Of a stretch of DNA of 64,000 nt, positions 1 to 7,766 are shown in pieces (the first letter of the stretch is position 1; each line of letters starts with the position of its first letter). This DNA is from S015-6 sp964384945. Lineage in GTDB: Bacteria; Desulfobacterota; DSWW01. The notes beneath the pieces are model-generated. The model saw only the letters and a list, made by a program, of their open reading frames with translations, was not told where the DNA came from and made no database searches. Where the stretch lies: positions 124,001 through 188,000 of the forward strand of contig CAYLMK010000009.1 in the NCBI GenBank assembly GCA_964384945.1. Direction: 5' to 3'. Both the position numbers and the translations under genes were made by a program.

Positions 1-1
1 G

Positions 2-88
2 ACCATGCACGGCTCTTCCTACCGCGGCGACGGCGAGAGGGCGATCCTCGAACTGTCCGCGGTGATCCGGGACCTTCTGGGCAAGTAA
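2..88 (+). CDS. C-terminal end of a possible metallo-beta-lactamase-fold hydrolase (partial)
   Basis: The window opens inside a reading frame that ends at the TAA at 86-88. The 28 visible residues contain MHGSSYRGDG followed by a predicted helix. This resembles the tail of metallo-beta-lactamase-fold hydrolases, which often end with an HGSS-GDG segment and a short helix. Nothing upstream is available, so the catalytic motif cannot be checked and the family call is tentative. The gene is followed by about 280 bases of intergenic DNA. Confidence 0.45.
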   Translation, partial: TMHGSSYRGDGERAILELSAVIRDLLGK

Positions 89-225
89 AGACGTGGTCTT
101 GACCGGGCAACATTCTTGCCTGCGAATGTCGCCCACAGCCAGTGACGCTTCATCCTCAACTGCCTCCCGGAGCGCTGGCAGGGCCATGAACAGCCCTACA
201 AAGTCAATAAAACACTAGTGTTCAC

Positions 226-254
226 TTGACATTTCAGCCACATTTTACTATACT
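226..254 (+). promoter_or_regulatory. Sigma-70 type promoter upstream of the DUF222 gene
   Basis: TTGACA at 226-231 is separated by exactly 17 bases from TATACT at 249-254. This is a full consensus -35 box with one deviation in the -10 box. It lies in an AT-rich patch 115 bases before the start codon at 369. The rest of the 89-368 interval holds no other recognisable feature. Confidence 0.6.
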
Positions 255-368
255 TGTACTTGTAACTCCCCACTGAGATTTTCAGCCACCACAATCATAT
301 AACATCACTACTTTTATGTGTAGCCGTCCGGCTTCATCATGAACGTCCGGCAAGTCCGGGGAGGTCTC

Positions 369-1517
369 ATGCTGACCAACACTGCTTCCTCGTCGAATGA
401 ACCCGCGGAGGGCAACGGCCCCCTGGAGCCGGATGTGGGGCTGCTCTCCCCCGAGGAACTCGAGGAGGAGATCGCCGAACTCTGTGTTCACATCGACGCG
501 GCCACGTACCGGCTCCTTCGAGCCATAGGCGAGTTGGACCGGCGGGAGGCCTGGGCGCCCGGTTTCCAGTCCGTGGCCCACTGGCTGAGCTGGCGGGTCG
601 GCATCGACCTGGTCACGGCCAGGCAGAAGGTGCGCGTAGCCCGGGCACTCGAGAACCTGCCTCGGATCCGCGAGGCTTTCCGTCAGGGCAAGTTGAGTTA
701 CTCGAAGGGCCGGGCCATGTCCCGGATCGCGACCCCTGAGACCGAATCGTACCTGCTGTACATCGCCGAGAACGGCACGGCCTGCCACATGGAGAGGCTG
801 GTCCGTTCCTACCAGCGCGTATCGAGAGCCGAGGACCCAGAGGAGGCCAGGCGCCAACGGGAAGACCGTTACCTGGAGATCTACCCGGATGACGACGGGA
901 TGGTCATCATCCGGGGCCGGCTCCCGAGGGAGGTGGCTGCGCTTCTCGAGAAGGCCCTGGAGGCGGCGATGGATGCCCTGAACCAAGAAGAGCCGGGCCC
1001 CGTCATTCCCACGCAGTCGGGAATCCCCCAGCACCAGAGCGGTACTCCCGATCCCGCGGAATTGCACAACCCATGTTCAGGTGCCGCACCGGAGGCCATC
1101 GCGAAGTCGCGCAACCAGAGCAGAGGCACCGGGACTCACGATTCCGCGGAATCGTGTACACCCGGCGTCGTTCCCGCGGAGGCGGGAATCCGGGAGCACC
1201 AGATCGATCTCCAACTTCCCAAGAGTTTTCTGGCATCGCGGACACGGCCCGTAGCCCGACCGGCAGACGATTCCGCGGAATCGTCTGCGTCCTCGGGCCC
1301 TGCCGATCCCGCCTGCCCGGAGCGAGCCGCCCGCTTCGCCCTTTCGCCCGGCGGGGGCTGGGCCGGACCGGCCGGGGGGAACCATATCAGGTCACCATTC
1401 ACGTGGATTCGGCAATTCTTGCCGACGAAGCCGATGACGGCGTCTGTGAACTGGAGAACGGAGACGGGATTTCAGGCGAAGCGTGCCGGCGCATCGCATG
1501 CGACGCCCCAACAGTGA
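369..1517 (+). CDS. DUF222-domain protein, N-terminal part of a frameshifted DUF222/HNH gene
   Basis: The first 210 or so residues form a helical DUF222 (13E12-repeat type) domain, including the stretch AWAPGFQSVAHWLSWR. In intact relatives this domain is followed by a linker and a C-terminal HNH endonuclease domain. Here the HNH domain lies in another frame (see 1073-2011), so a frameshift in the linker has split the gene. After about position 1000 the frame runs through short palindromic repeats and no longer resembles the family. ATG 369 is preferred over ATG 339 because GGGGAGG lies at 357-363. Such proteins are usually orphan nucleases of unknown role, often multicopy and decaying. Confidence 0.75.
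   Translation: MLTNTASSSNEPAEGNGPLEPDVGLLSPEELEEEIAELCVHIDAATYRLLRAIGELDRREAWAPGFQSVAHWLSWRVGIDLVTARQKVRVARALENLPRIREAFRQGKLSYSKGRAMSRIATPETESYLLYIAENGTACHMERLVRSYQRVSRAEDPEEARRQREDRYLEIYPDDDGMVIIRGRLPREVAALLEKALEAAMDALNQEEPGPVIPTQSGIPQHQSGTPDPAELHNPCSGAAPEAIAKSRNQSRGTGTHDSAESCTPGVVPAEAGIREHQIDLQLPKSFLASRTRPVARPADDSAESSASSGPADPACPERAARFALSPGGGWAGPAGGNHIRSPFTWIRQFLPTKPMTASVNWRTETGFQAKRAGASHATPQQ
1005..1024. repeat. dRS3-like inverted repeat ATTCCC-N8-GGGAAT
   Basis: This exact ATTCCC-N8-GGGAAT unit has the same layout as the 20-bp dRS3 element known from Neisseria and similar intergenic repeats in other genomes. It lies within the coding linker of the DUF222/HNH gene. Confidence 0.55.
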
Positions 1518-2011
1518 CCGTGATCCGGGACGACCAGGGGAATCTGCTTGACGTCGGCCGCAAGGCCCGGAAGATTTCCACGCCCCTGTGGCGGGCCCTG
1601 ATGAGCCGGGACCGGACGTGTCAGTTCCCAGGCTGCCCGAGAACCCGCCACCTGCAGGCCCATCACATCGAGCACTGGGCCAAAGGGGGCGAGACGAGCC
1701 CGACCAATCTCATTCTGCTCTGCAGGGCGCACCACTGGGCGGTGCACGATGGCGGCCTTCGGGTCGATGGCCGGGCGCCCTACGGGCTTGTCTTCTATCG
1801 GGAGGACGGAAGCGTTCTTCCGGTCTCTCCTCCGCGACTTCCCATCCGGGGAGCGGCCGGCGAAACCCTGAAAGAGGTGAACCGGAAGCACGGACTCGAG
1901 CTCTCGGCCAATACGGTCGACCGCTTCTGGGACGGAGGGGCCATGGATTACCACATGGCAGTCGAGGGCCTGCTCGACTGCGAACGCCATAACTCAGATG
2001 ATGAGAAATGA
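1073..2011 (+). CDS. HNH endonuclease domain, C-terminal part of the frameshifted DUF222/HNH gene
   Basis: From about position 1394 the frame matches the usual continuation of DUF222 proteins: a strand-rich segment, then an HNH core with CQFPGCPRTRHLQAHHIEHW and LILLCRAHHWAVHDGG. The paired Cys and the HH/H residues are the expected zinc and catalytic positions of HNH nucleases. The first 107 codons cross the palindromic repeat cluster and overlap the other frame, so the true 5' limit cannot be fixed. The fragment has no start of its own with a good ribosome site. The gene is probably inactive unless the frameshift is an assembly error. Confidence 0.75.
   Translation: MFRCRTGGHREVAQPEQRHRDSRFRGIVYTRRRSRGGGNPGAPDRSPTSQEFSGIADTARSPTGRRFRGIVCVLGPCRSRLPGASRPLRPFARRGLGRTGRGEPYQVTIHVDSAILADEADDGVCELENGDGISGEACRRIACDAPTVTVIRDDQGNLLDVGRKARKISTPLWRALMSRDRTCQFPGCPRTRHLQAHHIEHWAKGGETSPTNLILLCRAHHWAVHDGGLRVDGRAPYGLVFYREDGSVLPVSPPRLPIRGAAGETLKEVNRKHGLELSANTVDRFWDGGAMDYHMAVEGLLDCERHNSDDEK
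1137..1156. repeat. 20-bp perfect palindrome with core GATTCCGCGGAATC
   Basis: A perfect palindrome centred on CGCG. The same 14-base core recurs at 1269-1282, and a degenerate copy (GATCCCGCGGAATT) lies at 1050-1063. All three are within the linker of the DUF222/HNH gene. Confidence 0.7.
1170..1189. repeat. dRS3-like inverted repeat, second copy with one mismatch
   Basis: GTTCCC-N8-GGGAAT, one base from the unit at 1005-1024, with a GCGGAGGC spacer typical of this repeat class. It lies 14 bases after the 1137-1156 palindrome. Confidence 0.5.
1263..1288. repeat. 26-bp perfect palindrome with core GATTCCGCGGAATC
   Basis: The same 14-base core as at 1137-1156, extended by GCAGAC on one side and its complement on the other. 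It lies in the region where the DUF222 frame and the HNH frame overlap, and is a plausible site of the event that shifted the frame. Confidence 0.7.
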
Positions 2012-2086
2012 TTCGGCCGTGACAGGGCAGCCCTGTAGTGAAGCTCTCCGGGTTTCGTCACCAGCCAAGCAATTCCCGTCGAGCCG

Positions 2087-2566
2087 TCAGGCTGCCATAC
2101 GGCGAGCGCTCATACGGGGAATGGCCCCGCTGATCCCGATCGTGAATCCCCGGGCGTTTCCTCGCAACAGGACCCTTTCTCTCCCGAGCATGTCGAACAG
2201 CTTGTCCCGGTGCCGGGTCCAGACCTTTCCGACCCTCTGGTCCTCGTCGAAGCCGAAGAAGACGAGCCTGGGCCGGCCGGACACATCGAGGGGCTTCCTT
2301 CCCTCGCCCGCCTTCCTCACGATCTTGGGGGTCCGGAGTCCTTCCAGGCTGACGATATTCTCGCAGATCCTTCGGTAGGAAGGCTCGATCGTGCCCCGGT
2401 GCCGCTCAATGAGTCTCTCGTATCGTTCAATCTGTCTGATCACGCGCGGGGTCCCTGTCCCGTTCGCGCGCAGCTCGGGATTCGAGAAGTGCTTGGCCTC
2501 GAAGAAAACGAGATGAATGCTCTCCCCATGTCCTGCAGAGCGGTTCTTGTTCAAATGGAGCCTCAC
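2087..2566 (-). CDS. Nuclease-like protein fragment, N-terminus missing
   Basis: The residues near the start include HLVFFEAKHFSNPELRA, followed by a helical segment with SYRRICENIV and later PRLVFFGFDEDQ. The beta-strand ending in FEAKHF resembles the E-x-K part of a PD-(D/E)XK nuclease core, but no family can be named securely. A stop codon lies about 15 codons upstream of the GTG start, and the frame opens directly into what looks like a mid-domain strand. The gene therefore appears to have lost its N-terminal half. The opposite-strand frames over it look like shadows. Confidence 0.5.
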   Translation of the reverse strand: MRLHLNKNRSAGHGESIHLVFFEAKHFSNPELRANGTGTPRVIRQIERYERLIERHRGTIEPSYRRICENIVSLEGLRTPKIVRKAGEGRKPLDVSGRPRLVFFGFDEDQRVGKVWTRHRDKLFDMLGRERVLLRGNARGFTIGISGAIPRMSARRMAA

Positions 2567-2982
2567 CAGACCTGTTGCCGTCGACCATGGATTCGTGGGA
2601 CCTTAGCCGTTTCCGATGCTTGTCTTGTATGTGCACAATAAAATTTGAGCCTTTGGATTGCATAGCAGTATCGTGACTCCCCGTTTGGTCAATTCAGATT
2701 GAGGTATTCAATCGCAATCTTACTTCTCAACTGGCAATCGAGAGGGACGATACCTTGATCGTCGGAAAGGCGGCGGCTTCTTTCGCGTGTATAAGAGAAA
2801 TACCAAAACGGGCCTTGGTGATTCAGGCAGAGAATCTCATAGTATTACATGAAATTGCCGTTTGCCATTCATGCGTAAATACGCATGGTGATATATGTAT
2901 CGCTTCGAGCACTCCAGGCGGGTAGCGGGAATGCCTCGAGGCCCCTCTCACCTGCGAAAGCAGGCGGAACACAGGGGCCAGG
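2567..2982. other. Intergenic, no gene seen
   Basis: This stretch is more AT-rich than its neighbours, especially 2640-2900. It lies between the nuclease-like remnant and the 3' end of the molybdopterin gene. I see no tRNA, no convincing terminator and no coding frame. Confidence 0.6.
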
Positions 2983-5220
2983 TTAAACCGCCTCCACACG
3001 ACAAGGCACGTACCGATGCAACGGCGTGCCCGCAAAGTCGTCCCGGTAGGTATTCTTTGCCAGCCGGTTCACGTTCACACCGTAGGGCTTCCCCTCGTAG
3101 TCGAGTCCGAATCCGTGAGGAATGGCCAGTTGACCCTTCCTCATCTCCTCTGTCACCTCGAGTTCCACCTCCACCGCGCCTGCCTCGGTGGTGGCCCGGA
3201 CCATCTGCCCGTCCTCCAGGCCGAGGGCTTGTGCATCTTCCGGATGCATGGCCAGGGTGCAAGCCCGCCGGCCTTCGTTCCAGGCAGGGTTCCTCATCAG
3301 GGTGTTGGCGTTCATGTCCGTGTGACGGCCCGCCATCAGGATGAAAGGGAACTCGTCGCCCATCTGCAGGGCGTTCGCCTCGCTTGCAGGCTGAATGCTC
3401 TGAAGCCATTCGGCCAGTTCCGGGATGTGGACGTTCACCTTCCCATCCTGGGTCTGGAGCATGCCGAGATTGTTTTCCTCGTCGCACTTGCCGACCCAGA
3501 GACCCTCAGGATGGTCCAGACATGCCTGAAAGATCTGCTCGGCGAGGGCGGGTCCCTCCTCGAAGCCGGCACGAACCGCGTTCTTCCGGAAGTCGGGTGG
3601 GGCGGTCTGGAGGAGCCCCCACAGGGCCGCTTTGTGAGCGGACCCCAGAACAGGGCCCAGCAGCTTGGCGAGGAGAAAGGGCACCGACGTCATGGCCTGA
3701 GGGTTCTCCTGGATGAATCCCATCAGGGCCATCAAGAACAGGGATCGGTCCCCTTTCGCCGCTTCGTAGAGGGAACCGGGGATCTCGGGCATCAACCCGA
3801 GCCTCTCGGCGAGCCTCGTGTAGATTTCGCCCTCCTCCAGGGGTTCACCCTCGGGTTCGAGAACGGGAGGACGGAATTGCAGATAGATTCCAGGCCAGGT
3901 CCATGGGAAAAAGGTGCCGTCCCACTTCTCGAAACCGGAAGGTGCCGGCAGAACGTAGTGAGACAAGGCAGCGGTCTCGGACATGTTGATTTCCACAGTC
4001 ACGAGAAGGTCGAGCTTTGCGAAGGCCTTTTCATAGGCCGTGGTGTCTGCGTAGGACCTCAGCGGGTTCGCGTTGCCGACTACGACGGCCCTCAGACGGT
4101 CCGGGTGGTCGGACAGGATCTCTTCAGGCATCGCATTCGGCGGGAAGTACCCCATAATGGCGGGAAAGTCCGTGGCCACGGTTCTCCACGTTTCCGGGAG
4201 GCGCTCATCCGAGTGGGCGCCGATCGGCATGATGAGTCCGGAAATCACGTTACCGCCACGTACCCCGATCCGGCCACAGATGGCGAAGAGGATGAACTCC
4301 AGGTAGGACGTGACGGTGCTGTGTCGGTTCATCAGGATGCCGAGGTCGGCGTGCATCGAGGACTTGCGCGTGGCGATGAGCCGACACACCTCGCGGACCT
4401 GTTCATAGTCGAGTTCGCAGACCTCAACCGCGGCCTTGGCGTCGAAGTCCGTGAACCACGCCCGGATCTGATCGAAACCGCTCACATGGTTTGCGATGTA
4501 CTTGGAGTTCTCCCATCCTTCCTGAAGAATGATCGCAATCATGGCGCGCGTCAGGAGTGCGTCCGTGCCAGGTCGAATCGGAAGGTGGATGTCGGCCCTC
4601 TGGGCGATGTCGCTCTTCCTCGGATCGATAACCACGAGCAGTTTGTCCGGGTCCTTTGAGATACGTGTAAGGTGCCTGCGCGCCTGGGGCATCTGGTGGC
4701 TCATCCAGCCGTTCCACCCGATGGCCAGGAGCAAATCGGTCTCGTGGTCGTCCGGAACCGTCCACATGTATTGCTTCCCCAGGCCCCGACCCATCACCCA
4801 GAAGAGGCCGGTCAACTCCTGGGCCAAGGCAGAGTAATGGTACTGCGAGCCCAGGCCCTGCATGAAAGCGACTCCGAAGGGCGCCTCGAAATGGCAGCCC
4901 TGGCCTCCACCGCCCATATAGGCAAAGGCGCGTGGTCCGTGCTCATCGATGATGCCCCTGAGCTTTGCTGCGATCTCATCCAGGGCCTGATCCCATGAGA
5001 TCTTCTCGAAGGAGTTTCCCACACGCTTCAGGGGGTGGGTAAGCCGCTGGGCATGGTGTTGGTAGTTCGCTACGTTCATCCCCTTGCGGCAAATGTACCC
5101 CTCGCTCCTCGGATTTGCCTTGTCCGGCCGCACCTTGACGATGCGATTTTCCTCGACCAGGGCCTCCAGCCCGCAATTCTGTCCACAGAGCATGCAGCAC
5201 GTCTTCTTCCATTCACCCAT
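2983..5220 (-). CDS. Molybdopterin (Mo/W-bis-MGD) oxidoreductase, DMSO-reductase family
   Basis: This 745-residue protein has the full architecture of cytoplasmic bis-MGD enzymes. An N-terminal [4Fe-4S] motif is formed by C9-x2-C12-x3-C16-x27-C44, followed by KISWDQALDEIA, the cofactor-binding core, and a C-terminal molydopterin-binding domain containing HPEDAQALGLEDG. There is no Tat signal, so it should act in the cytoplasm. In formate dehydrogenases and acetylene hydratase a Sec or Cys binds the metal near residue 140; here residues 125-145 (around YSALAQELTG) contain neither. The substrate cannot be inferred. It is the last gene of a leftward operon, 146 bases after an Fe-S protein that is the likely electron-transfer partner. 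Confidence 0.9.
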   Translation of the reverse strand: MGEWKKTCCMLCGQNCGLEALVEENRIVKVRPDKANPRSEGYICRKGMNVANYQHHAQRLTHPLKRVGNSFEKISWDQALDEIAAKLRGIIDEHGPRAFAYMGGGGQGCHFEAPFGVAFMQGLGSQYHYSALAQELTGLFWVMGRGLGKQYMWTVPDDHETDLLLAIGWNGWMSHQMPQARRHLTRISKDPDKLLVVIDPRKSDIAQRADIHLPIRPGTDALLTRAMIAIILQEGWENSKYIANHVSGFDQIRAWFTDFDAKAAVEVCELDYEQVREVCRLIATRKSSMHADLGILMNRHSTVTSYLEFILFAICGRIGVRGGNVISGLIMPIGAHSDERLPETWRTVATDFPAIMGYFPPNAMPEEILSDHPDRLRAVVVGNANPLRSYADTTAYEKAFAKLDLLVTVEINMSETAALSHYVLPAPSGFEKWDGTFFPWTWPGIYLQFRPPVLEPEGEPLEEGEIYTRLAERLGLMPEIPGSLYEAAKGDRSLFLMALMGFIQENPQAMTSVPFLLAKLLGPVLGSAHKAALWGLLQTAPPDFRKNAVRAGFEEGPALAEQIFQACLDHPEGLWVGKCDEENNLGMLQTQDGKVNVHIPELAEWLQSIQPASEANALQMGDEFPFILMAGRHTDMNANTLMRNPAWNEGRRACTLAMHPEDAQALGLEDGQMVRATTEAGAVEVELEVTEEMRKGQLAIPHGFGLDYEGKPYGVNVNRLAKNTYRDDFAGTPLHRYVPCRVEAV

Positions 5221-5366
5221 TGGTCTATCCTCCTTCCATTCGCGTCAGGCGTCCCAGCCTGACACCGACCCCAGTTAGGCAAGTTGCCCATGTCTTTCCT
5301 TCTCTATGATTCAACCCGAACAACCGGGTCGCAAGGCAGTCAATAGACGGCCGTCCCGGACGATTT

Positions 5367-6422
5367 TCAGAGGATCCCGCGTTCCTGCGCGAGTCTCAAG
5401 TTCATGTCGACCAGGTTCTCGGGTATCTCCGCGACGTCGGGTTTAGCGACCAGAGAGATTGCCTGTTCCGGGCACGTCGGAACGCAGAGGCCGCACCCGA
5501 TGCAACGCGCCGTGTCTACTTCATGTGCCTCGCCGCCCTCCCGGATGGCATCCATCTGGCACCTGTCCACGCAAACACCGCACATCACGCAGCTCTCCGG
5601 GTCGATCTTGGCCAGGTACGGGCTCAGGCAGTGGTCCGCCGGTCGCTCATACCGCTTGAGGGTCTTCAGGTTCTCGCAGCAGCATCCGCAGCACATGCAG
5701 ATGTTGGTGATGTCTTTCGAATTCGTCGGACAGAGGACCAGGGCCTCCTCCTCGCCCATCTTCAGGAGATCACCCAGCTCATCGCTGGAGATCTCCCTGC
5801 TCATGCCGTTCTCGAGGTAGTATTGGGCCGCCATGTCAAACTGAATGCATCGCTCCTTCGGCCGATCGCAGGGATTTCCGAGAAGATCTTGCTGCTTTGT
5901 ACAAACGCACGGGGCCACGGAGATCAGCTTCTTCTCCTTTGCGAGTTCGCGGATCTGGGCGTACGTCGATACTGCCTTGCCGTCCTGCAACGATGCGTGG
6001 ATCGGCACGACCCGAAGGGGCCTCGTCTTGATCGACTTCCAGCTCTCTGCCAGATGGGGCATGTACGCCTCCGTGAGCTCCGCCAGTTCACGATCCAACG
6101 TGTTCAGATGGAACTCCCAGATGCCCACGACAAACGAGATTGCGGAGTAGTACACCTGGTCGCCGTCCCGCACTCGCATGATCAGGCCCTCCTTGGCCAT
6201 CCCTTCCAGCTTCTCAGCAGCCTCGGCTTCGTTCATCCCGAGCTTCTGTGCTATTTGAGAGACCGGCTCCGGCATGAGCGTCAGGTTCAGGGTGATCTTT
6301 GCCTGCTCGGGAGTGAAGAGCTTCTTCAGGATCTTTATCTCCACACCGCTCTCGGTTGTGGGGAACCCTCCAGGCGTCTTGTCCAGGAACTCGCGAAGCT
6401 TGCTGTAGATTTCCTCTCTCAT
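5367..6422 (-). CDS. Winged-helix and 2x[4Fe-4S] ferredoxin-type protein
   Basis: The N-terminal 130 residues look like a winged-helix module (LMPEPVSQIAQKLGMNEAEA, then GMAKEGLIM). The middle holds two Cys-rich segments, APCVCTKQQ with later CDRPKERC, and ICMCCGCCCENL. The C-terminus carries two classic ferredoxin motifs, CVMCGVCVDRC and CIGCGLCVPTC. It probably passes electrons to or from the molybdopterin enzyme directly downstream, but no substrate is shown. A diverged homologue sits at 62309-63387 beside a nitroreductase and a DsbA-family gene, so the protein belongs to a mobile or duplicated redox module. No signal peptide is visible. Confidence 0.8.
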   Translation of the reverse strand: MREEIYSKLREFLDKTPGGFPTTESGVEIKILKKLFTPEQAKITLNLTLMPEPVSQIAQKLGMNEAEAAEKLEGMAKEGLIMRVRDGDQVYYSAISFVVGIWEFHLNTLDRELAELTEAYMPHLAESWKSIKTRPLRVVPIHASLQDGKAVSTYAQIRELAKEKKLISVAPCVCTKQQDLLGNPCDRPKERCIQFDMAAQYYLENGMSREISSDELGDLLKMGEEEALVLCPTNSKDITNICMCCGCCCENLKTLKRYERPADHCLSPYLAKIDPESCVMCGVCVDRCQMDAIREGGEAHEVDTARCIGCGLCVPTCPEQAISLVAKPDVAEIPENLVDMNLRLAQERGIL

Positions 6423-6434
6423 GATCTCTCCCTT

Positions 6435-6554
6435 TCAAAACTTGAATTCGCGCTTCTTGTCAGCCGTCATCTTTATGAAAAGCCGGTCCATCGGCAGGAC
6501 ATGGGCCTGCTCCATCCACTCCATGAATGCCTGATATTGCTTTTCGTTTTCCAT
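6435..6554 (-). CDS. Small 39-residue protein in the molybdopterin operon
   Basis: A short frame beginning MENEKQYQAFMEW and ending KKREFKF is preceded by AAGGAGG at a good distance from its ATG. It stops 12 bases before the Fe-S gene start, on the same strand. It is hydrophilic, with no membrane segment and no cysteine. Its position between the remnant and the Fe-S gene, with a strong ribosome site, argues that it is translated. It could be a small accessory or assembly factor. I recognise no family. Confidence 0.55.
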   Translation of the reverse strand: MENEKQYQAFMEWMEQAHVLPMDRLFIKMTADKKREFKF

Positions 6555-6609
6555 GTGTGGTTCCCTCCTTCCTCAGTCAACCGTTTAAGTGTCCATGCCG
6601 GCATCCTCA

Positions 6610-6810
6610 CTACCGGTTTGCCCGGCTCAGCGTTGGCCCGGTGGGGTTCGCACCCACTGGGCGACTCACCGATTTTGAGTTGGTATCGCGGCCTCCTTTC
6701 CGTTCGGGCCAGCCTTCACTGGTCGCTTCATTCAGAGAAATCGGCATCGTGGTGTATCTCTGAGGCAGCGTATCCAGGTGCTCAGCCAGTCTTTGATAAA
6801 CGTCACTCAT
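6610..6810 (-). pseudogene. N-terminal remnant of an Fe-S protein gene homologous to 5367-6422 and 62309-63387
   Basis: The start MSDVYQRLAEHLDTLPQRY parallels the first residues of the Fe-S protein homologues (MREEIYSKLREFLDKTPGGF and MTEDVYRRLCDTMSKRGGRY). After about 40 codons the similarity is lost, and the frame runs through a tRNA-like fold to a stop. The most likely reading is a copy of the Fe-S gene cut short by a rearrangement. It lies in the same operon as its intact homologue. Confidence 0.45.
6634..6711 (-). other. tRNA-like sequence, possibly degenerate tRNA-Leu(CAA)
   Basis: On the minus strand a 7-base acceptor arm (TGGCCCG with CGGGCCA) pairs perfectly over 78 bases. Directly before its 3' half is a 5-bp T-arm, GTGGG-TGCGAAC-CCCAC, with a 7-base loop that differs from the consensus TTCGAAC at one site. 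A CTCAAAA loop sits where an anticodon CAA would be, but its stem has an A-C mismatch, the D-arm is poor, and there is no encoded CCA. This looks like a decayed tRNA rather than a working gene. Chance pairing is not excluded. Confidence 0.4.
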
Positions 6811-6859
6811 GATTTCTTCTCGCTTCCACCCAGTATTTGGTTCAGGGATCGTTCCTGTC

Positions 6860-7087
6860 CTAGAAAACGCCAAATGACGTGATGCCCAAGCCCGTAGAAG
6901 CCGAGACCTGCATCGCCTTGTGAAATGAGAAAACGATCGTGCCAAACATTGCGACAATGGCTGAGGTAAGGAGGAGGCATTCCGTGGCCTCGCTCGTGAA
7001 TACCCTCTTGGCCCATGCTCGAAGATCTCCCCAGCCTACTTGAACGGTCTGGACTTTCGCTGCGAGACACTCTGTGTTGGCTCTCAT
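6860..7087 (-). CDS. Small single-pass membrane protein at the head of the molybdopterin operon
   Basis: The 75-residue frame starts MRANTECLAAKVQTVQVGWG, has one hydrophobic segment around LLLTSAIVAMFGTIVFSF (about residues 45-63), and ends with a short tail. AAGGAGG lies at the proper distance before its ATG; the upstream ATG at 7108 lacks such a site. It is the first gene after the 7116-7144 promoter with its TetR-type operator. I do not recognise the family. It may anchor or assist the redox proteins encoded downstream. Confidence 0.6.
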   Translation of the reverse strand: MRANTECLAAKVQTVQVGWGDLRAWAKRVFTSEATECLLLTSAIVAMFGTIVFSFHKAMQVSASTGLGITSFGVF

Positions 7088-7115
7088 TTTCGAACCTCCT
7101 TTCAGCAAGGGTTAA

Positions 7116-7144
7116 AAAATACCGAATGGTATGATTATGTGCAA
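7116..7144 (-). promoter_or_regulatory. Promoter of the redox operon with embedded TetR-type operator
   Basis: On the minus strand TTGCAC (7139-7144) and TATTTT (7116-7121) are 17 bases apart. The perfect inverted repeat ATACC-GAAT-GGTAT at 7119-7132 lies in the spacer and overlaps the -10 box. It shares the ATAC-N6-GTAT pattern with the operator in front of tetR at 7770-7783. A repressor bound here would block RNA polymerase on the operon starting at 7087. Confidence 0.65.
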
Positions 7145-7149
7145 AAAAA

Positions 7150-7743
7150 TTAGACCCGCAGATCCCTGTTCACCAGGTCGATGATGTGGTTGACTACCCT
7201 TTCCAGTGAGGCCGGGTCACCGGTCACTTTTGAGAGCATAATACCGCCCTCGATGGACGAGACGAACAGCGATGCAAATTCGCCGGCGTCCACATCAGCC
7301 TTGATCTCACCTTTCTTTTTACCGCCTTCAATAATCTGGACGACCGAGTCCAACCAGTTCTCTATGGCCCGTAAGACATTTGAACGGATCGGGAGATCAC
7401 TGTTGTCCGAGTCAACCGCCGCGTTCAAGATAGGGCAGCCGCCTTTCTTTGAAACGGCGTGGAAATTGTCAATATAGAATGTTGCGAAAGCTATCAACTG
7501 GTCACAGGCGTTCTTCCTCGAGCGCACAACAGCCGCAATTTGGCTCCGAATACTGGACAGGTTATATTCGAACGCTTCGCAGGCGATCTCGTCCTTGTCC
7601 TTGAAATTCCCATAGATCGCCCCTTTGGTCATCCCGATGGCCTCCGTCAACTGAGATATCGAAGTGCCCGCATACCCATGCATGTTGAATATGGGGGCGG
7701 CTTTCTCGATGATGTACCGTCTTGTTTCGTCGGCCTTGCTCAT
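7150..7743 (-). CDS. TetR/AcrR family transcriptional regulator
   Basis: The 197-residue protein begins with a TetR helix-turn-helix, including IIEKAAPIFNMHGYAGTSI and AIGMTKGAIYGNFKDKDEI, the hallmark of the family. The C-terminal ligand domain resembles the branch with a conserved GGCPILNAA segment. It lies upstream of and on the same strand as the small membrane protein, Fe-S and molybdopterin genes. Near-identical inverted repeats sit in its own promoter (7770-7783) and in the promoter after its stop codon (7119-7132). It therefore very likely represses itself and the redox operon, with a small-molecule inducer yet unknown. Confidence 0.92.
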   Translation of the reverse strand: MSKADETRRYIIEKAAPIFNMHGYAGTSISQLTEAIGMTKGAIYGNFKDKDEIACEAFEYNLSSIRSQIAAVVRSRKNACDQLIAFATFYIDNFHAVSKKGGCPILNAAVDSDNSDLPIRSNVLRAIENWLDSVVQIIEGGKKKGEIKADVDAGEFASLFVSSIEGGIMLSKVTGDPASLERVVNHIIDLVNRDLRV

Positions 7744-7766
7744 GGTTTGTTGACCTTTCTGAGCAA

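Noticed and set aside
2983..5220. Formate dehydrogenase call for the molybdopterin enzyme
   Set aside because: No Sec or Cys in the ligand region and no Tat signal; only the general family can be claimed.
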